A stretch of 64,000 nt of DNA from Citrobacter arsenatis (GTDB lineage: Bacteria; Pseudomonadota; Gammaproteobacteria; Enterobacterales; Enterobacteriaceae): the NCBI RefSeq assembly GCF_004353845.1, contig NZ_CP037864.1, forward strand, positions 744,001-808,000, in the 5' to 3' direction. Below are positions 26,557-34,561 of this stretch, piece by piece (position 1 is the first letter of the stretch; every line of letters begins with the position of its first letter). The notes under the pieces were generated by a model. The model searched no databases. It worked only from the letters and a program-made list of their open reading frames with translations, and was not told the DNA's origin. Both the position numbers and the translations under genes were made by a program.

Positions 26557-27507
26557 ATGCAGATCCTGTTGGCCAACCCGCGCGGTTTTTGCGCTGGCGT
26601 AGACCGCGCTATCAGCATTGTGGAAAACGCGCTGGCTATATACGGCGCACCGATTTATGTCCGTCATGAAGTGGTGCATAACCGCTATGTGGTGGATAGC
26701 CTGCGCGAGCGCGGCGCTATTTTTATCGAGCAAATCAGCGAAGTGCCGGATGGCGCGATCCTGATTTTCTCCGCTCATGGCGTATCTCAGGCGGTACGTA
26801 ACGAAGCCAAAGGTCGTGATCTCACGGTTTTTGATGCGACCTGCCCGCTGGTAACGAAAGTGCATATGGAAGTTGCCCGCGCCAGCCGTCGCGGCGAAGA
26901 GTCAATTCTGATTGGTCACGCCGGGCATCCGGAAGTCGAAGGCACCATGGGCCAGTACAGCAACCCGCAAGGGGGAATGTATCTGGTTGAATCACCGGAA
27001 GATGTACTGAAACTGGACGTCAAAAATGAAGGTAAATTATCCTTCATGACGCAGACCACGCTCTCCGTTGATGACACCTCTGACGTCATTGACGCGCTGC
27101 GCCAGCGTTTCCCAAAAATTGTCGGGCCGCGCAAAGACGATATCTGTTATGCCACTACCAACCGTCAGGAAGCGGTTCGTGCGCTGGCGGAACAGGCTGA
27201 TGTTGTGCTGGTGGTCGGCTCGAAAAACTCCTCTAACTCCAACCGTCTGGCTGAACTGGCCCAGCGAATGGGGAAAGCAGCGTACTTGATTGATGATGCG
27301 ACCGACATCCAGGAAGCGTGGGTGAAAGAGGCGAAGTGCGTAGGCGTGACGGCGGGAGCCTCGGCGCCGGATATCCTGGTGCAAAACGTGATTGCTCGCC
27401 TGCAGGAGCTTGGCGGTGGGGAAGCGATTCCGCTGGAAGGCCGTGAAGAAAACATCGTTTTCGAGGTACCGAAAGAGCTGCGTGTGGATGTTCGTGAAGT
27501 AGAGTAA
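26557..27507 (+). CDS. ispH: 4-hydroxy-3-methylbut-2-enyl diphosphate reductase
   Basis: This last enzyme of the MEP isoprenoid pathway reduces HMBPP to IPP and DMAPP with an iron-sulfur cluster. It has 316 residues from ATG 26557; the longer frame overlapping fkpB is not used. The cluster cysteines are C12 in RGFCAGVDRA, C96 in DATCPLV and C197 in CYATTNRQ. It is last of the ribF-ispH cluster and is followed by a terminator. Confidence 0.99.
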   Translation: MQILLANPRGFCAGVDRAISIVENALAIYGAPIYVRHEVVHNRYVVDSLRERGAIFIEQISEVPDGAILIFSAHGVSQAVRNEAKGRDLTVFDATCPLVTKVHMEVARASRRGEESILIGHAGHPEVEGTMGQYSNPQGGMYLVESPEDVLKLDVKNEGKLSFMTQTTLSVDDTSDVIDALRQRFPKIVGPRKDDICYATTNRQEAVRALAEQADVVLVVGSKNSSNSNRLAELAQRMGKAAYLIDDATDIQEAWVKEAKCVGVTAGASAPDILVQNVIARLQELGGGEAIPLEGREENIVFEVPKELRVDVREVE

Positions 27508-27534
27508 GTCTTTCCGGTTACGATTATGAGAAGA

Positions 27535-27561
27535 TGCCAGACTTAACGTCTGGCATTTTTT
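27535..27561 (+). terminator. ispH terminator
   Basis: The 8-bp stem TGCCAGAC / GTCTGGCA with loop TTAAC is followed by six T. It ends 12 bases before the rihC start, so rihC either has its own promoter or depends on readthrough. Confidence 0.9.
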
Positions 27562-27572
27562 ATGGAGAAACC

Positions 27573-28487
27573 ATGCGCTTACCGATCATTCTTGATACCG
27601 ATCCCGGCATTGATGATGCCGCCGCTATTGCCGCCGCGCTGTTTGCCCCTGAGCTGGATCTACAACTAATGACCACAGTAGCAGGCAATGTGTCGGTGGA
27701 AAAAACCACCCGTAATGCGTTGCAACTGCTGCACTTCTGGAATGCGGATGTTCCGCTGGCGCAGGGGGCATCGATGCCGCTGGTGCGTCCGCTGCGTGAT
27801 GCCGCTTCCGTACACGGCGAATCTGGTATGGAAGGGTATGAATTTGTCGAACACGACCGCCAGGCGATGGTGAAACCTGCTTTCCAGGCGATTCGCGATG
27901 CGCTGATGCATGCCCCGCAGCCCGTGACGCTGGTGGCGATTGGCCCGCTGACCAACATTGCGCTGCTGCTGACCCATTATCCTGAATGCGTATTCAACAT
28001 TCAGCGCCTGGTAATTATGGGGGGGGCAGCCGGGCGGGGGAACTTCACGCCAAACGCCGAGTTTAATATTGCTATCGATCCCGAAGCCGCCGCGAAAGTC
28101 TTCCAGAGCGGGCTGGAGATTGTGATGTGTGGGCTGGATGTCACTAATCAGGCTATGCTTGCCCCGGAGTATCTGGCGACGTTGCCTCAGCTTAACCAGA
28201 CGGGAAAAATGCTGCACGCGCTGTTTAGCCATTACCGTAGCGGCAGTATGAATACGGGACTGCGAATGCACGACCTGTGCGCTATTGCCTGGCTGGTGCG
28301 ACCGGAACTGTTTACCCTGCAGTCGTGCTTCGTGGCGGTTGAAACACAGGGTGAATATACCTCGGGTACAACGGTAGTGGATATTGAAGGGCGTTTGGGG
28401 CATCCGACAAATGCCCAGGTCGCGCTGGGTATTGACGTTGAGGGGTTCCAGCAGTGGGTGGCAGAGGTGCTGGCGCTGGCGCCGTGA
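27573..28487 (+). CDS. rihC: Ribonucleoside hydrolase RihC
   Basis: It hydrolyses purine and pyrimidine ribonucleosides to base and ribose for salvage. It has 304 residues from ATG 27573, the E. coli length. The Ca2+-binding Asp cluster of the family is at DTDPGIDDA (10-15). GPLTNIALLL and MGGAAGRGNFTPNAEFNI form the substrate pocket. It is the last backbone gene before the accessory sugar locus. Confidence 0.95.
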   Translation: MRLPIILDTDPGIDDAAAIAAALFAPELDLQLMTTVAGNVSVEKTTRNALQLLHFWNADVPLAQGASMPLVRPLRDAASVHGESGMEGYEFVEHDRQAMVKPAFQAIRDALMHAPQPVTLVAIGPLTNIALLLTHYPECVFNIQRLVIMGGAAGRGNFTPNAEFNIAIDPEAAAKVFQSGLEIVMCGLDVTNQAMLAPEYLATLPQLNQTGKMLHALFSHYRSGSMNTGLRMHDLCAIAWLVRPELFTLQSCFVAVETQGEYTSGTTVVDIEGRLGHPTNAQVALGIDVEGFQQWVAEVLALAP

Positions 28488-28519
28488 GGCTGTGATCCGG
28501 CCCGCAATATGCAGACAGA

Positions 28520-28549
28520 ATTAGCAGGTTAATCGATTAATCTGCTAAT
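28520..28549. promoter_or_regulatory. 30-bp near-perfect palindrome with predicted operator of the LacI-type regulator
   Basis: The palindrome is centred on TCGA with a single mismatched pair over 30 bp. Its core GGTTAATCGATTAATC (28527-28542) repeats upstream of the regulator and of the PTS operon. A plausible promoter (TTAATC at 28529, TATCCT at 28552, 17 bp apart) overlaps it, so binding should repress the cupin genes. Confidence 0.7.
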
Positions 28550-28584
28550 CTTATCCTGTTGTTCTCCTCGGGCCGGAGACACAT

Positions 28585-29148
28585 ATGAACCTTTCTTTTA
28601 TCCAGCCACCGCAGGTGGCGTGGGCAAGCGGCGCTTTGGCCGATGGCCCGTTATTGCGCAAATCCACTCGTATTCAGGATCTTACTGACGTTTTTGCCGA
28701 TGAAAATGCTCGTCAGCAACTGGCTGGCGAGCAGGTCGTGTATGACGTTGAGATGCTGGATACGTCCCCCGCTGAAGGTGAACTCTACACTGGCGTTACC
28801 CATCTTTATCCTGGCCGAGTAGGCTGCGAGTATTTTATGACCCGCGGGCATTTCCATGCGCGTCGCGAACAGGGAGAGGTCTATTTTGGTCTGCGTGGCA
28901 CCGGTTTGCTGCTGTTGCAAACCGAACAGGGCAACGCGAGACTGGAAAAGGTATTCGCCGGATCCGTCCACATTATCCCCGGTTTTACCGCGCATCGGTT
29001 AATCAATACCGGGGAAGAGGTGCTGTCGGCGCTTGCCGTATGGCCGGGAATTGCAGGCCATGATTATGCGGCGCTCGCCAGGGGCTTCAGAATAAGAGTC
29101 TTTGAGGAAAATAATCGGGTTCAGGCGAAGGAGGTACAGAATGGCTGA
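28585..29148 (+). CDS. Cupin-type (archaeal-type) glucose-6-phosphate isomerase
   Basis: A 187-residue single-domain cupin of the archaeal GPI family, unrelated to the usual 550-residue Pgi. The metal-binding residues are intact: H89 and H91 in RGHFHARREQ, E98 in GEVYFGLRG and H137 in FTAHRLIN, matching the ligand set of the Pyrococcus enzyme. It likely interconverts glucose-6-phosphate and fructose-6-phosphate or a related sugar phosphate. It is first of two overlapping cupin genes (8-bp overlap with the next), under a predicted LacI-family operator. The general isomerase call is firm; the true substrate is not known. Confidence 0.8.
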   Translation: MNLSFIQPPQVAWASGALADGPLLRKSTRIQDLTDVFADENARQQLAGEQVVYDVEMLDTSPAEGELYTGVTHLYPGRVGCEYFMTRGHFHARREQGEVYFGLRGTGLLLLQTEQGNARLEKVFAGSVHIIPGFTAHRLINTGEEVLSALAVWPGIAGHDYAALARGFRIRVFEENNRVQAKEVQNG

Positions 29149-29923
29149 TTTAGCGCATTCTTACGGCCTCGATATGACGGTTCATCATCATCCGCTTGGT
29201 TTTAGCTATGGGGATGAGGTTACCGGGCCGATGCCGGAGATTCGCCGACTCGATGACATCCGTGCCTCGCTGCGCGATCCGCACTGTGAAGGGCCGCAAG
29301 GAGTGTATGCCATTGCGATGGATGTGGCGCGAATGCAGGATCGCGAAGAGTTGAAAAAGCGGATGCTGTTGTTTGGTGTGGTGACCTATGCGGCGGGACG
29401 GCTCGGGGAGGAGCCGGTGCGTAGCCAGGGGCATATTCATCGTATCAGTCAGCACAGCGGCTGGTCCCCGCCGGAGCTTTACGAAATCTGGCAGGGAAAA
29501 GCGATAATCTATATGCAGGAGTATGTTGAGGACGACCCAGGCCGCTGTTTCGCTGTGATCGCCGGACCCGGTGAGAAAGTGCTGGTCCCCCCCGGTTGGG
29601 GGCATGCGACCATATCCGCAGACCCGAATGTACCGTTAACTTTTGGCGCGTGGTGCGATCGTGAATATGGTTTTGAGTATGAGGCCGTGCGTGCGCATAA
29701 AGGATTGGCGTGGTACCCATTACTGCAGGGAAACAACGTTATCTGGCAGCATAATCCACGTTACATTCCCGGAAGATTACACGCCGTAACGCCCCGACAA
29801 TACACGGAGTTCTCGATTACTTCCGCACCTGTTTACCAGCAGTTCATCGAGGACCCGGCGCGTTTTCAATTTATCTCGCGCCCGGACAAGCACCCTGAGT
29901 TGTGGCAAAACTTTCATCCATAA
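29141..29923 (+). CDS. Second cupin glucose-6-phosphate isomerase-like protein
   Basis: A 260-residue protein from ATG 29141, which has a strong AAGGAGG ribosome site inside the end of the preceding gene; an upstream in-frame extension is not needed. It carries the same metal site as its neighbour: H98 and H100 in SQGHIHR, E112 in PELYEIWQG and H155 in GWGHAT. It has extra sequence at both ends. It looks like a diverged paralogue, so a different sugar phosphate, a hetero-complex or an epimerase role are all possible. A REP element separates it from the convergent PTS operon. Confidence 0.7.
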   Translation: MADLAHSYGLDMTVHHHPLGFSYGDEVTGPMPEIRRLDDIRASLRDPHCEGPQGVYAIAMDVARMQDREELKKRMLLFGVVTYAAGRLGEEPVRSQGHIHRISQHSGWSPPELYEIWQGKAIIYMQEYVEDDPGRCFAVIAGPGEKVLVPPGWGHATISADPNVPLTFGAWCDREYGFEYEAVRAHKGLAWYPLLQGNNVIWQHNPRYIPGRLHAVTPRQYTEFSITSAPVYQQFIEDPARFQFISRPDKHPELWQNFHP

Positions 29924-29953
29924 AATAACCGGGGCATAGCCCCGGTACTGATT

Positions 29954-30041
29954 TTGCCGAATGGCGGCGCTGACGCCTTATCCGGCCTACATTTCGTATC
30001 TAACCGTAGGTCGGATAAGCATACGTACCGTCCGGCAAATG
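29954..30041. repeat. REP pair between convergent cupin and PTS genes
   Basis: Two inverted REP units (GCCGAATGGCGGCG..CCTTATCCGGCCTAC and GTAGGTCGGATAAGC..GTCCGGCAAAT) occupy the gap between the convergent ends and may serve both mRNAs. Confidence 0.8.
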
Positions 30042-30059
30042 ACAGGCGCACGCGAGACG

Positions 30060-30878
30060 CTACCCTGCAAACAGGCCCGTGGCGACGCCGAGGGCGGCCA
30101 GTATCAACAGTAAAATCATCGCTTTCACTGGCGACACACCCCGTTTGGCCATCAGATACCATGTGCCAAGCACCACAATCAGCGGCAGTAACTGCGGGAA
30201 GATACCGTCCAGCATTTGTTGAACGTGGATATTCACCCCATCTTTGGTAATAAATTCCAACCCGGTACCAAGCTTCACGTAGCTTGCCGCCACGCCCCCC
30301 ATAACAAACACGCCCAACAGCGATAACGCTTCACGCAGACGGGCAGACTTGCTGCTTACCAGCATCTCCACCGAGCCGGAGCCCATCTTGTAGCCTTTCA
30401 GAAACAGAAACCACGAGCCGGGAATGATGATAGCCAGCCAGGCAACGGTATAAAACAGCGGTCCCAGAATGTTACCACCGGCCGCCAGGGCCATACCGAT
30501 GCTGAGCAGGATAGGGATCAACATGCCGGGGATCATTGAATCGCCGATCCCGGCAATAGGGCCCATCAGACCAACCTTCAGGGTATTGATAGTCTCGCCA
30601 TCGATCGGCTCACCGTTCGCTTTTTTCTCTTCCAGCCCCAGCACCATGCCATTAACGATCGCGCCTATCTGGGGTTCCGTATTATAGAACGAGGCGTGGC
30701 GGCGCAGCATTTCAGTACGTTGGGCGGCGTCGGGATAGAGCTTTTTCGCCACCGGGAGCATACTCAGGCAAAAGCCAAAAGATTCCAGACGCTCAAAACT
30801 CATCGATGACAAGTTGTGCATCATCCATGCGCGCCAGCAGCGGCGAAGATCTTTACGCGTAAGTGTACGTTCTTCCAT
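30060..30878 (-). CDS. Mannose-family PTS membrane component IID
   Basis: A 272-residue EIID subunit that forms the sugar channel with IIC. It starts MEERTLTRKDLRRCW and shows the family segments EAMLR-like RRHASFYNTEPQIG, GLMGPIAGIGDSM and hydrophobic C-terminal helices. The start overlaps the IIC stop by one base (ATGA). It is the last gene of the pmi-IIA-IIB-IIC-IID operon, convergent with the cupin genes. The specificity within the mannose/fructose/sorbose class is not readable. Confidence 0.9.
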   Translation of the reverse strand: MEERTLTRKDLRRCWRAWMMHNLSSMSFERLESFGFCLSMLPVAKKLYPDAAQRTEMLRRHASFYNTEPQIGAIVNGMVLGLEEKKANGEPIDGETINTLKVGLMGPIAGIGDSMIPGMLIPILLSIGMALAAGGNILGPLFYTVAWLAIIIPGSWFLFLKGYKMGSGSVEMLVSSKSARLREALSLLGVFVMGGVAASYVKLGTGLEFITKDGVNIHVQQMLDGIFPQLLPLIVVLGTWYLMAKRGVSPVKAMILLLILAALGVATGLFAG

Positions 30879-31678
30879 CAGAATTCATCCTCATCATCAT
30901 CGGCTACCGACTTTGCATTCGCGGCCTGCGGCGGTTCCGGTTTGTAGTTGTAATGGATCAACGCCAGCAGCGAACCGACGATCACCAGCGCGACCATGTT
31001 GAGTTTTAAAAAGACGATGCAGACAAAACCGACGAGGAAGTAGATCAACATGGTGTAGTTTTTAATGATCTGCTTGAGCAAAATCGCGATCCCGACGGCG
31101 GGTAAAATGCCGCCCAGTACGTTCATCGTCGACAGAACAATTTTCGGCAAACTGTCCATAAAACCGCTGATGTATTGCGCCCCGAAGTAGACCGCAATAA
31201 AGGTCGGTACGAAACGCAGGACAAAGTTTGTCACCTGTGGCCAGATGGCGCTGTTCAGGTAAATACCGCGTTCGTCGCCCCGCTCCAGCGCCACATCTGC
31301 CCGGTGATTCCAGAAGGAGTTCAGTACCATCATCGCGTTAAACAAAATGGTGCCGGCGATACCGATGGTGGCTGCCAGCGCGACCGCGACCTCGGGGCCT
31401 TTTCCGGAAAGGATCCCTAAAGCAATAGCCGGGTAAGCCACAAAGTTGAGATCGGCGGGCATCGAACCGCCGGGTGTAACCATCGCGATATACACTGCCT
31501 GAACCGCGACGCCAATCATGATCCCGGTTTTTATGTCGCCAAGGATAATCCCTACCAGCATTCCGGAAATCAGTGGGCGGGTGATTAGGTACCAGCCGCC
31601 GGTCAGTCCCAGCAGCCAGGGGCTGCTGAGGGCGCCAAGATAGCAAAGTATGCCAATCAACGTAGCTTCGATAATCAT
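30878..31678 (-). CDS. Mannose-family PTS membrane component IIC
   Basis: A 266-residue EIIC permease with about seven or eight hydrophobic segments. The substrate-site region includes GVAVQAVYIAMVTPGGSMPADLN split over two helices (about 55-80), typical for the family. A short acidic cytoplasmic tail (DDDEDEF) ends the protein. It overlaps IID by one base and lies 10 bases after IIB. Confidence 0.9.
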   Translation of the reverse strand: MIIEATLIGILCYLGALSSPWLLGLTGGWYLITRPLISGMLVGIILGDIKTGIMIGVAVQAVYIAMVTPGGSMPADLNFVAYPAIALGILSGKGPEVAVALAATIGIAGTILFNAMMVLNSFWNHRADVALERGDERGIYLNSAIWPQVTNFVLRFVPTFIAVYFGAQYISGFMDSLPKIVLSTMNVLGGILPAVGIAILLKQIIKNYTMLIYFLVGFVCIVFLKLNMVALVIVGSLLALIHYNYKPEPPQAANAKSVADDDEDEF

Positions 31679-31688
31679 CGCGCGCTCC

Positions 31689-32183
31689 TTATTTCAGCTT
31701 CTGACGTGCGTCCTGCCAGCTGTAGCAACTGGCATCAGGCACCAGGCGAAACTCAACCACGTGCCCATGCTGCGTCAACCAGTCAAAGGCGGCAATTTCA
31801 TCCCCGTTGACCGACTGATTTGGGCCGATGGTGGTGGTATCAGCACGAGCGCTCATTGGACCCACATTAATCTTGCCGTTGGCATTTTTCAGGCTGATCC
31901 CGGCTTCTTCAATGCGTTTGAGCGTTACGGGGGATTTGCCAATGACGAAATAACGCTTCTCGCTGGCAATGACTTTCGGCAGTTTTTCAATCGCGGTGGC
32001 CGTATCAAACAACCAGACTTTAGTGTCCTGTACGGCGCCTTTCATCACCGAAGAGAGCAGAGGGTCGGCCGCGACGGCATCGTCTATCGCGACAATGCCG
32101 TCACAGGGCAGCTCTTTGGCCCAACGTGTCACGAGCTGCCCATGGATTACGCGGTCATCGATACGTACAAAAGAAATACTCAT
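31689..32183 (-). CDS. Mannose-family PTS phosphotransferase IIB
   Basis: A 164-residue cytosolic EIIB. The phosphorylated histidine is H14 in RIDDRVIHGQLV, and VVEFRLVPDASCYSW lies near the end. It accepts phosphate from IIA H9 and passes it to the sugar entering through IIC-IID. The gene sits 11 bases downstream of IIA in the operon. It is a separate polypeptide, unlike ManX of E. coli, where IIA and IIB are fused. Confidence 0.92.
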   Translation of the reverse strand: MSISFVRIDDRVIHGQLVTRWAKELPCDGIVAIDDAVAADPLLSSVMKGAVQDTKVWLFDTATAIEKLPKVIASEKRYFVIGKSPVTLKRIEEAGISLKNANGKINVGPMSARADTTTIGPNQSVNGDEIAAFDWLTQHGHVVEFRLVPDASCYSWQDARQKLK

Positions 32184-32194
32184 AGTGGTTTCCT

Positions 32195-32623
32195 TTAAAA
32201 ATCGTCGGACTGAACGGATAAAACCGGGGCGGCTTTAATCAGCGTGGGTACCGTCAACGCCAACAGCTCGACGGCTGCGGCGTGAACATCCGTTAAATGG
32301 CAGATCTCCTCGCTTTGTAACAGCATCGGGAAATTAACTCCCGCTACCACGGCAACGGGAGGAACCGTTTGTGCAGAAAACGCATGATGGCAGGCGACAT
32401 TCCACGGCGTACCGCTTTGCATGTCGCACAGCACCAGAACGCCGTCAGCGTCTTTCCCGGCACTTGTGAGAACCTCAGAGAACGTCTGTTTAAACCCTTC
32501 TATACCTGCCTGTTCACTCAGCGTGACGGGGTAAACATGCGGTAATTCTCCGTAAACCATACGACCGCTGGCGAGAAGCGCTTCCGCCAGGGGACCATGG
32601 GTGGCAACAATCACGTTAATCAT
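32195..32623 (-). CDS. Mannose-family PTS phosphocarrier IIA
   Basis: A 142-residue EIIA from ATG 32623. The phosphorylated residue is H9 in IVATHGPLAEALL, and LCDMQSGTPWNVA is the conserved second block. It receives phosphate from HPr. The in-frame region upstream of the ATG runs into the pmi gene and is not used. The start is 4 bases after the pmi stop, so the genes form one tight operon. Confidence 0.92.
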   Translation of the reverse strand: MINVIVATHGPLAEALLASGRMVYGELPHVYPVTLSEQAGIEGFKQTFSEVLTSAGKDADGVLVLCDMQSGTPWNVACHHAFSAQTVPPVAVVAGVNFPMLLQSEEICHLTDVHAAAVELLALTVPTLIKAAPVLSVQSDDF

Positions 32624-32627
32624 GCGC

Positions 32628-34373
32628 TTATCCTCTGACCCATGCTTTAATCGTGGCGAGCTGTTGTCCGATGCCTTTGCCAAACGGCGAAATGCGATAC
32701 TCTCCAACGGCGGCTGGGATGATAAAGGTCTCTGCATAGTTGACGACAAACGGGGCAAACGCGCCGCTCGGGCTTTCGACAACGGCCTGCGCACCTTCGA
32801 CCAGGTTCAGAACGTTTACGCCGCCATGGGTATGGTGAGTGACCGGTGCCGTAAACCAGTGGCGACGCGTTTCGATAAATTCACGTTCGTGCATACCGGT
32901 TCTTTCTTCTCGCCAACCTTCTCCTTCAGCAATGGGTTCAATACGGTTGACCAGGTTGTCGTGCACCCATTGTGTGTCGCGCTGCCAGTCAATAACCTGC
33001 TGGCCATGATCCAGATGCACCGGGCGCGGTAAGCCGTCTAACCCTAAGCGACCCCAGTCCCACAGCTTGAAGGTGAAGATATACGGTGTAGCGCTGATCT
33101 CCAGCACCATGGTTCCTGCCCCCGAACAGTGGACGGTTCCGGCGGGGATCAGGAAGTGATCGTGTTTATGCGCAGGGATCTGATTTACGAATCGTTCATC
33201 ATCAAACGTTTTTTCGCCACGACCCGCGGCCCGGAGATCGTCGAGCATGTCCTGCGGCGCGATCCCGGTTTTGGTGCCGAGATACACCACGGCGTCCGGC
33301 TCGGCTTCGAGAATGTAATAGCTCTCATCCTGGGTATAGTGCATACCAAACTGCTGCTGAATGTATTCGGTGAGCGGATGAACCTGAAAGCTCAAATTCT
33401 GGCCGCCAATGGTGTCAAGAAAGTCAAAACGGATCGGGAATTCCGCGCCAAAGCGCGCATGAACTTTCTCGCCCAGCAGGGGGCGGGGACAGGTCAGTAC
33501 CAGATCCTGAGAGGGGATCTCGATCCGCACGTTGCCAAAACGCAGTAACAGGCTGTTTTCCTCGGGCACGCAATCAAAACACCACGCGTAATTGGGGGCT
33601 GAGGGATCGAGATCGAAGCGTTGTTTCATCCATTGCCCGCCCCAGACGCCTGGGTCAAAGAAAGGGGCAACGCGAAACGGTTGTTGGGTGGTTTGTTGCA
33701 GACCGGCGCGTAGCGCGTCGCCGCTGACCATCGCGGGACTATTTTCTACCGTGGTATCGAGCAAATAATCGGCGCGTTTGAGTAACGGCGTTTTGTGTTT
33801 GTCGAAGACCCGCCATTCAATGAAAAAAGCACGTTTGTAACGACGAAGAATATCTTCATCCTGGTTTTCCGCTCCCCAGTTGCCCAGCCCGTCATGGCGC
33901 ATACGCTGCTGAATTTCCCAGCGCGGAAGGTCAGCATAAACCAGCACATCACCCGGGTGCGCCAGCGCGGCGCCAGAGCCGTATACTACGACCAACCCTT
34001 CACTAACGGCATCAATCTGTTGGCGGAGCTGGTCGAGTTTGTCGCCATCAAAAAATTCATCCAGGTGATGACAGGAAAGCACGCCGAATACGCGATCGTC
34101 GGTCAGGTTACGCGCCAGTAGGTCATGAAGGGCCTGTTCATCGCGACGAGCGGATTCAATATTCAGCACCAGAGCGGTATCTAACGTCGTAATAAGTTGT
34201 TGTTCCAGCTCGTCAAGCCGCACGCCCGGATAGCAATCCACGATCAATACGGTTTTGGCTGAGCCAGAAACCCTGGTGTTAAGCACAGAATGGATCGACG
34301 ACCAGCCCTGCCAGGCGTGGTGGTCATAGCCCTGAACGTTAACCTCAGGGAATTTATTATAGGTTGTACGCAT
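32628..34373 (-). CDS. Class I phosphomannose isomerase with N-terminal kinase-like domain
   Basis: A 581-residue protein. The C-terminal part (about 235-581) is a type I mannose-6-phosphate isomerase with the zinc ligands Q330 and H332 (SFQVHP), E350 (QDESYYIL) and H415 (PAGTVHCSG). The N-terminal part (about 41-205) resembles a P-loop nucleoside or gluconate kinase fold: a hydrophobic strand VLIVDCYPG at the P-loop position but without GKS/T, then ADLPRWEIQQR and HKTPLLKRADYLLDTT. It is therefore probably a non-catalytic kinase relic. It is the first gene of the PTS operon and would send incoming mannose-6-phosphate, or a similar ester, to fructose-6-phosphate. Confidence 0.8.
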   Translation of the reverse strand: MRTTYNKFPEVNVQGYDHHAWQGWSSIHSVLNTRVSGSAKTVLIVDCYPGVRLDELEQQLITTLDTALVLNIESARRDEQALHDLLARNLTDDRVFGVLSCHHLDEFFDGDKLDQLRQQIDAVSEGLVVVYGSGAALAHPGDVLVYADLPRWEIQQRMRHDGLGNWGAENQDEDILRRYKRAFFIEWRVFDKHKTPLLKRADYLLDTTVENSPAMVSGDALRAGLQQTTQQPFRVAPFFDPGVWGGQWMKQRFDLDPSAPNYAWCFDCVPEENSLLLRFGNVRIEIPSQDLVLTCPRPLLGEKVHARFGAEFPIRFDFLDTIGGQNLSFQVHPLTEYIQQQFGMHYTQDESYYILEAEPDAVVYLGTKTGIAPQDMLDDLRAAGRGEKTFDDERFVNQIPAHKHDHFLIPAGTVHCSGAGTMVLEISATPYIFTFKLWDWGRLGLDGLPRPVHLDHGQQVIDWQRDTQWVHDNLVNRIEPIAEGEGWREERTGMHEREFIETRRHWFTAPVTHHTHGGVNVLNLVEGAQAVVESPSGAFAPFVVNYAETFIIPAAVGEYRISPFGKGIGQQLATIKAWVRG

Positions 34374-34400
34374 TTTCTTTCTCCGTGTTGGCTTATTTAA

Positions 34401-34416
34401 GATTAATCGATTAACC
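34401..34416. promoter_or_regulatory. Predicted operator of the LacI-type regulator, PTS-proximal
   Basis: GATTAATCGATTAACC lies 28 bp upstream of the pmi start. It has the same core as the palindrome at 28527 (reverse complement) and as the site at 34523. Confidence 0.65.
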
Positions 34417-34431
34417 TTATTTTCATAGTGT

Positions 34432-34448
34432 GGTTAACGCGATTAACC
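34432..34448. promoter_or_regulatory. Possible variant operator in the divergent promoter region
   Basis: GGTTAA and TTAACC arms are separated by 5 bases (CGCGA) instead of 4. The arms are perfect but the spacing is off by one, so it may be a weaker or non-functional site. Confidence 0.4.
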
Positions 34449-34487
34449 CGCCATAATCAGAATCCAGTGCGGTGAAATGCGCGTTAG

Positions 34488-34503
34488 CGTGATGTGAATC
34501 ACA
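34488..34503. promoter_or_regulatory. CRP-like site between pmi and the LacI-type regulator
   Basis: CGTGA-TGTGAA-TCACA matches the CRP consensus TGTGA-N6-TCACA at 9 of 10 positions. Its place in a divergent sugar-gene promoter fits cAMP-CRP control. Confidence 0.65.
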
Positions 34504-34522
34504 CGTAAAAAGCCAAGATTTC

Positions 34523-34538
34523 GGTTATTCGATTAACC
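34523..34538. promoter_or_regulatory. Predicted operator in front of the LacI-type regulator gene
   Basis: GGTTATTCGATTAACC lies 23 bp before the regulator start and differs by one base from the perfect palindrome GGTTAATCGATTAACC. This suggests autoregulation. Confidence 0.65.
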
Positions 34539-34561
34539 TTCGTATTAAATCAGGAGAAGTC

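Noticed and set aside
34432..34448. Counting this as a fourth full operator of the LacI-type regulator
   Set aside because: The arms match, but the spacer is one base longer than in the other three. I list it only as a variant.
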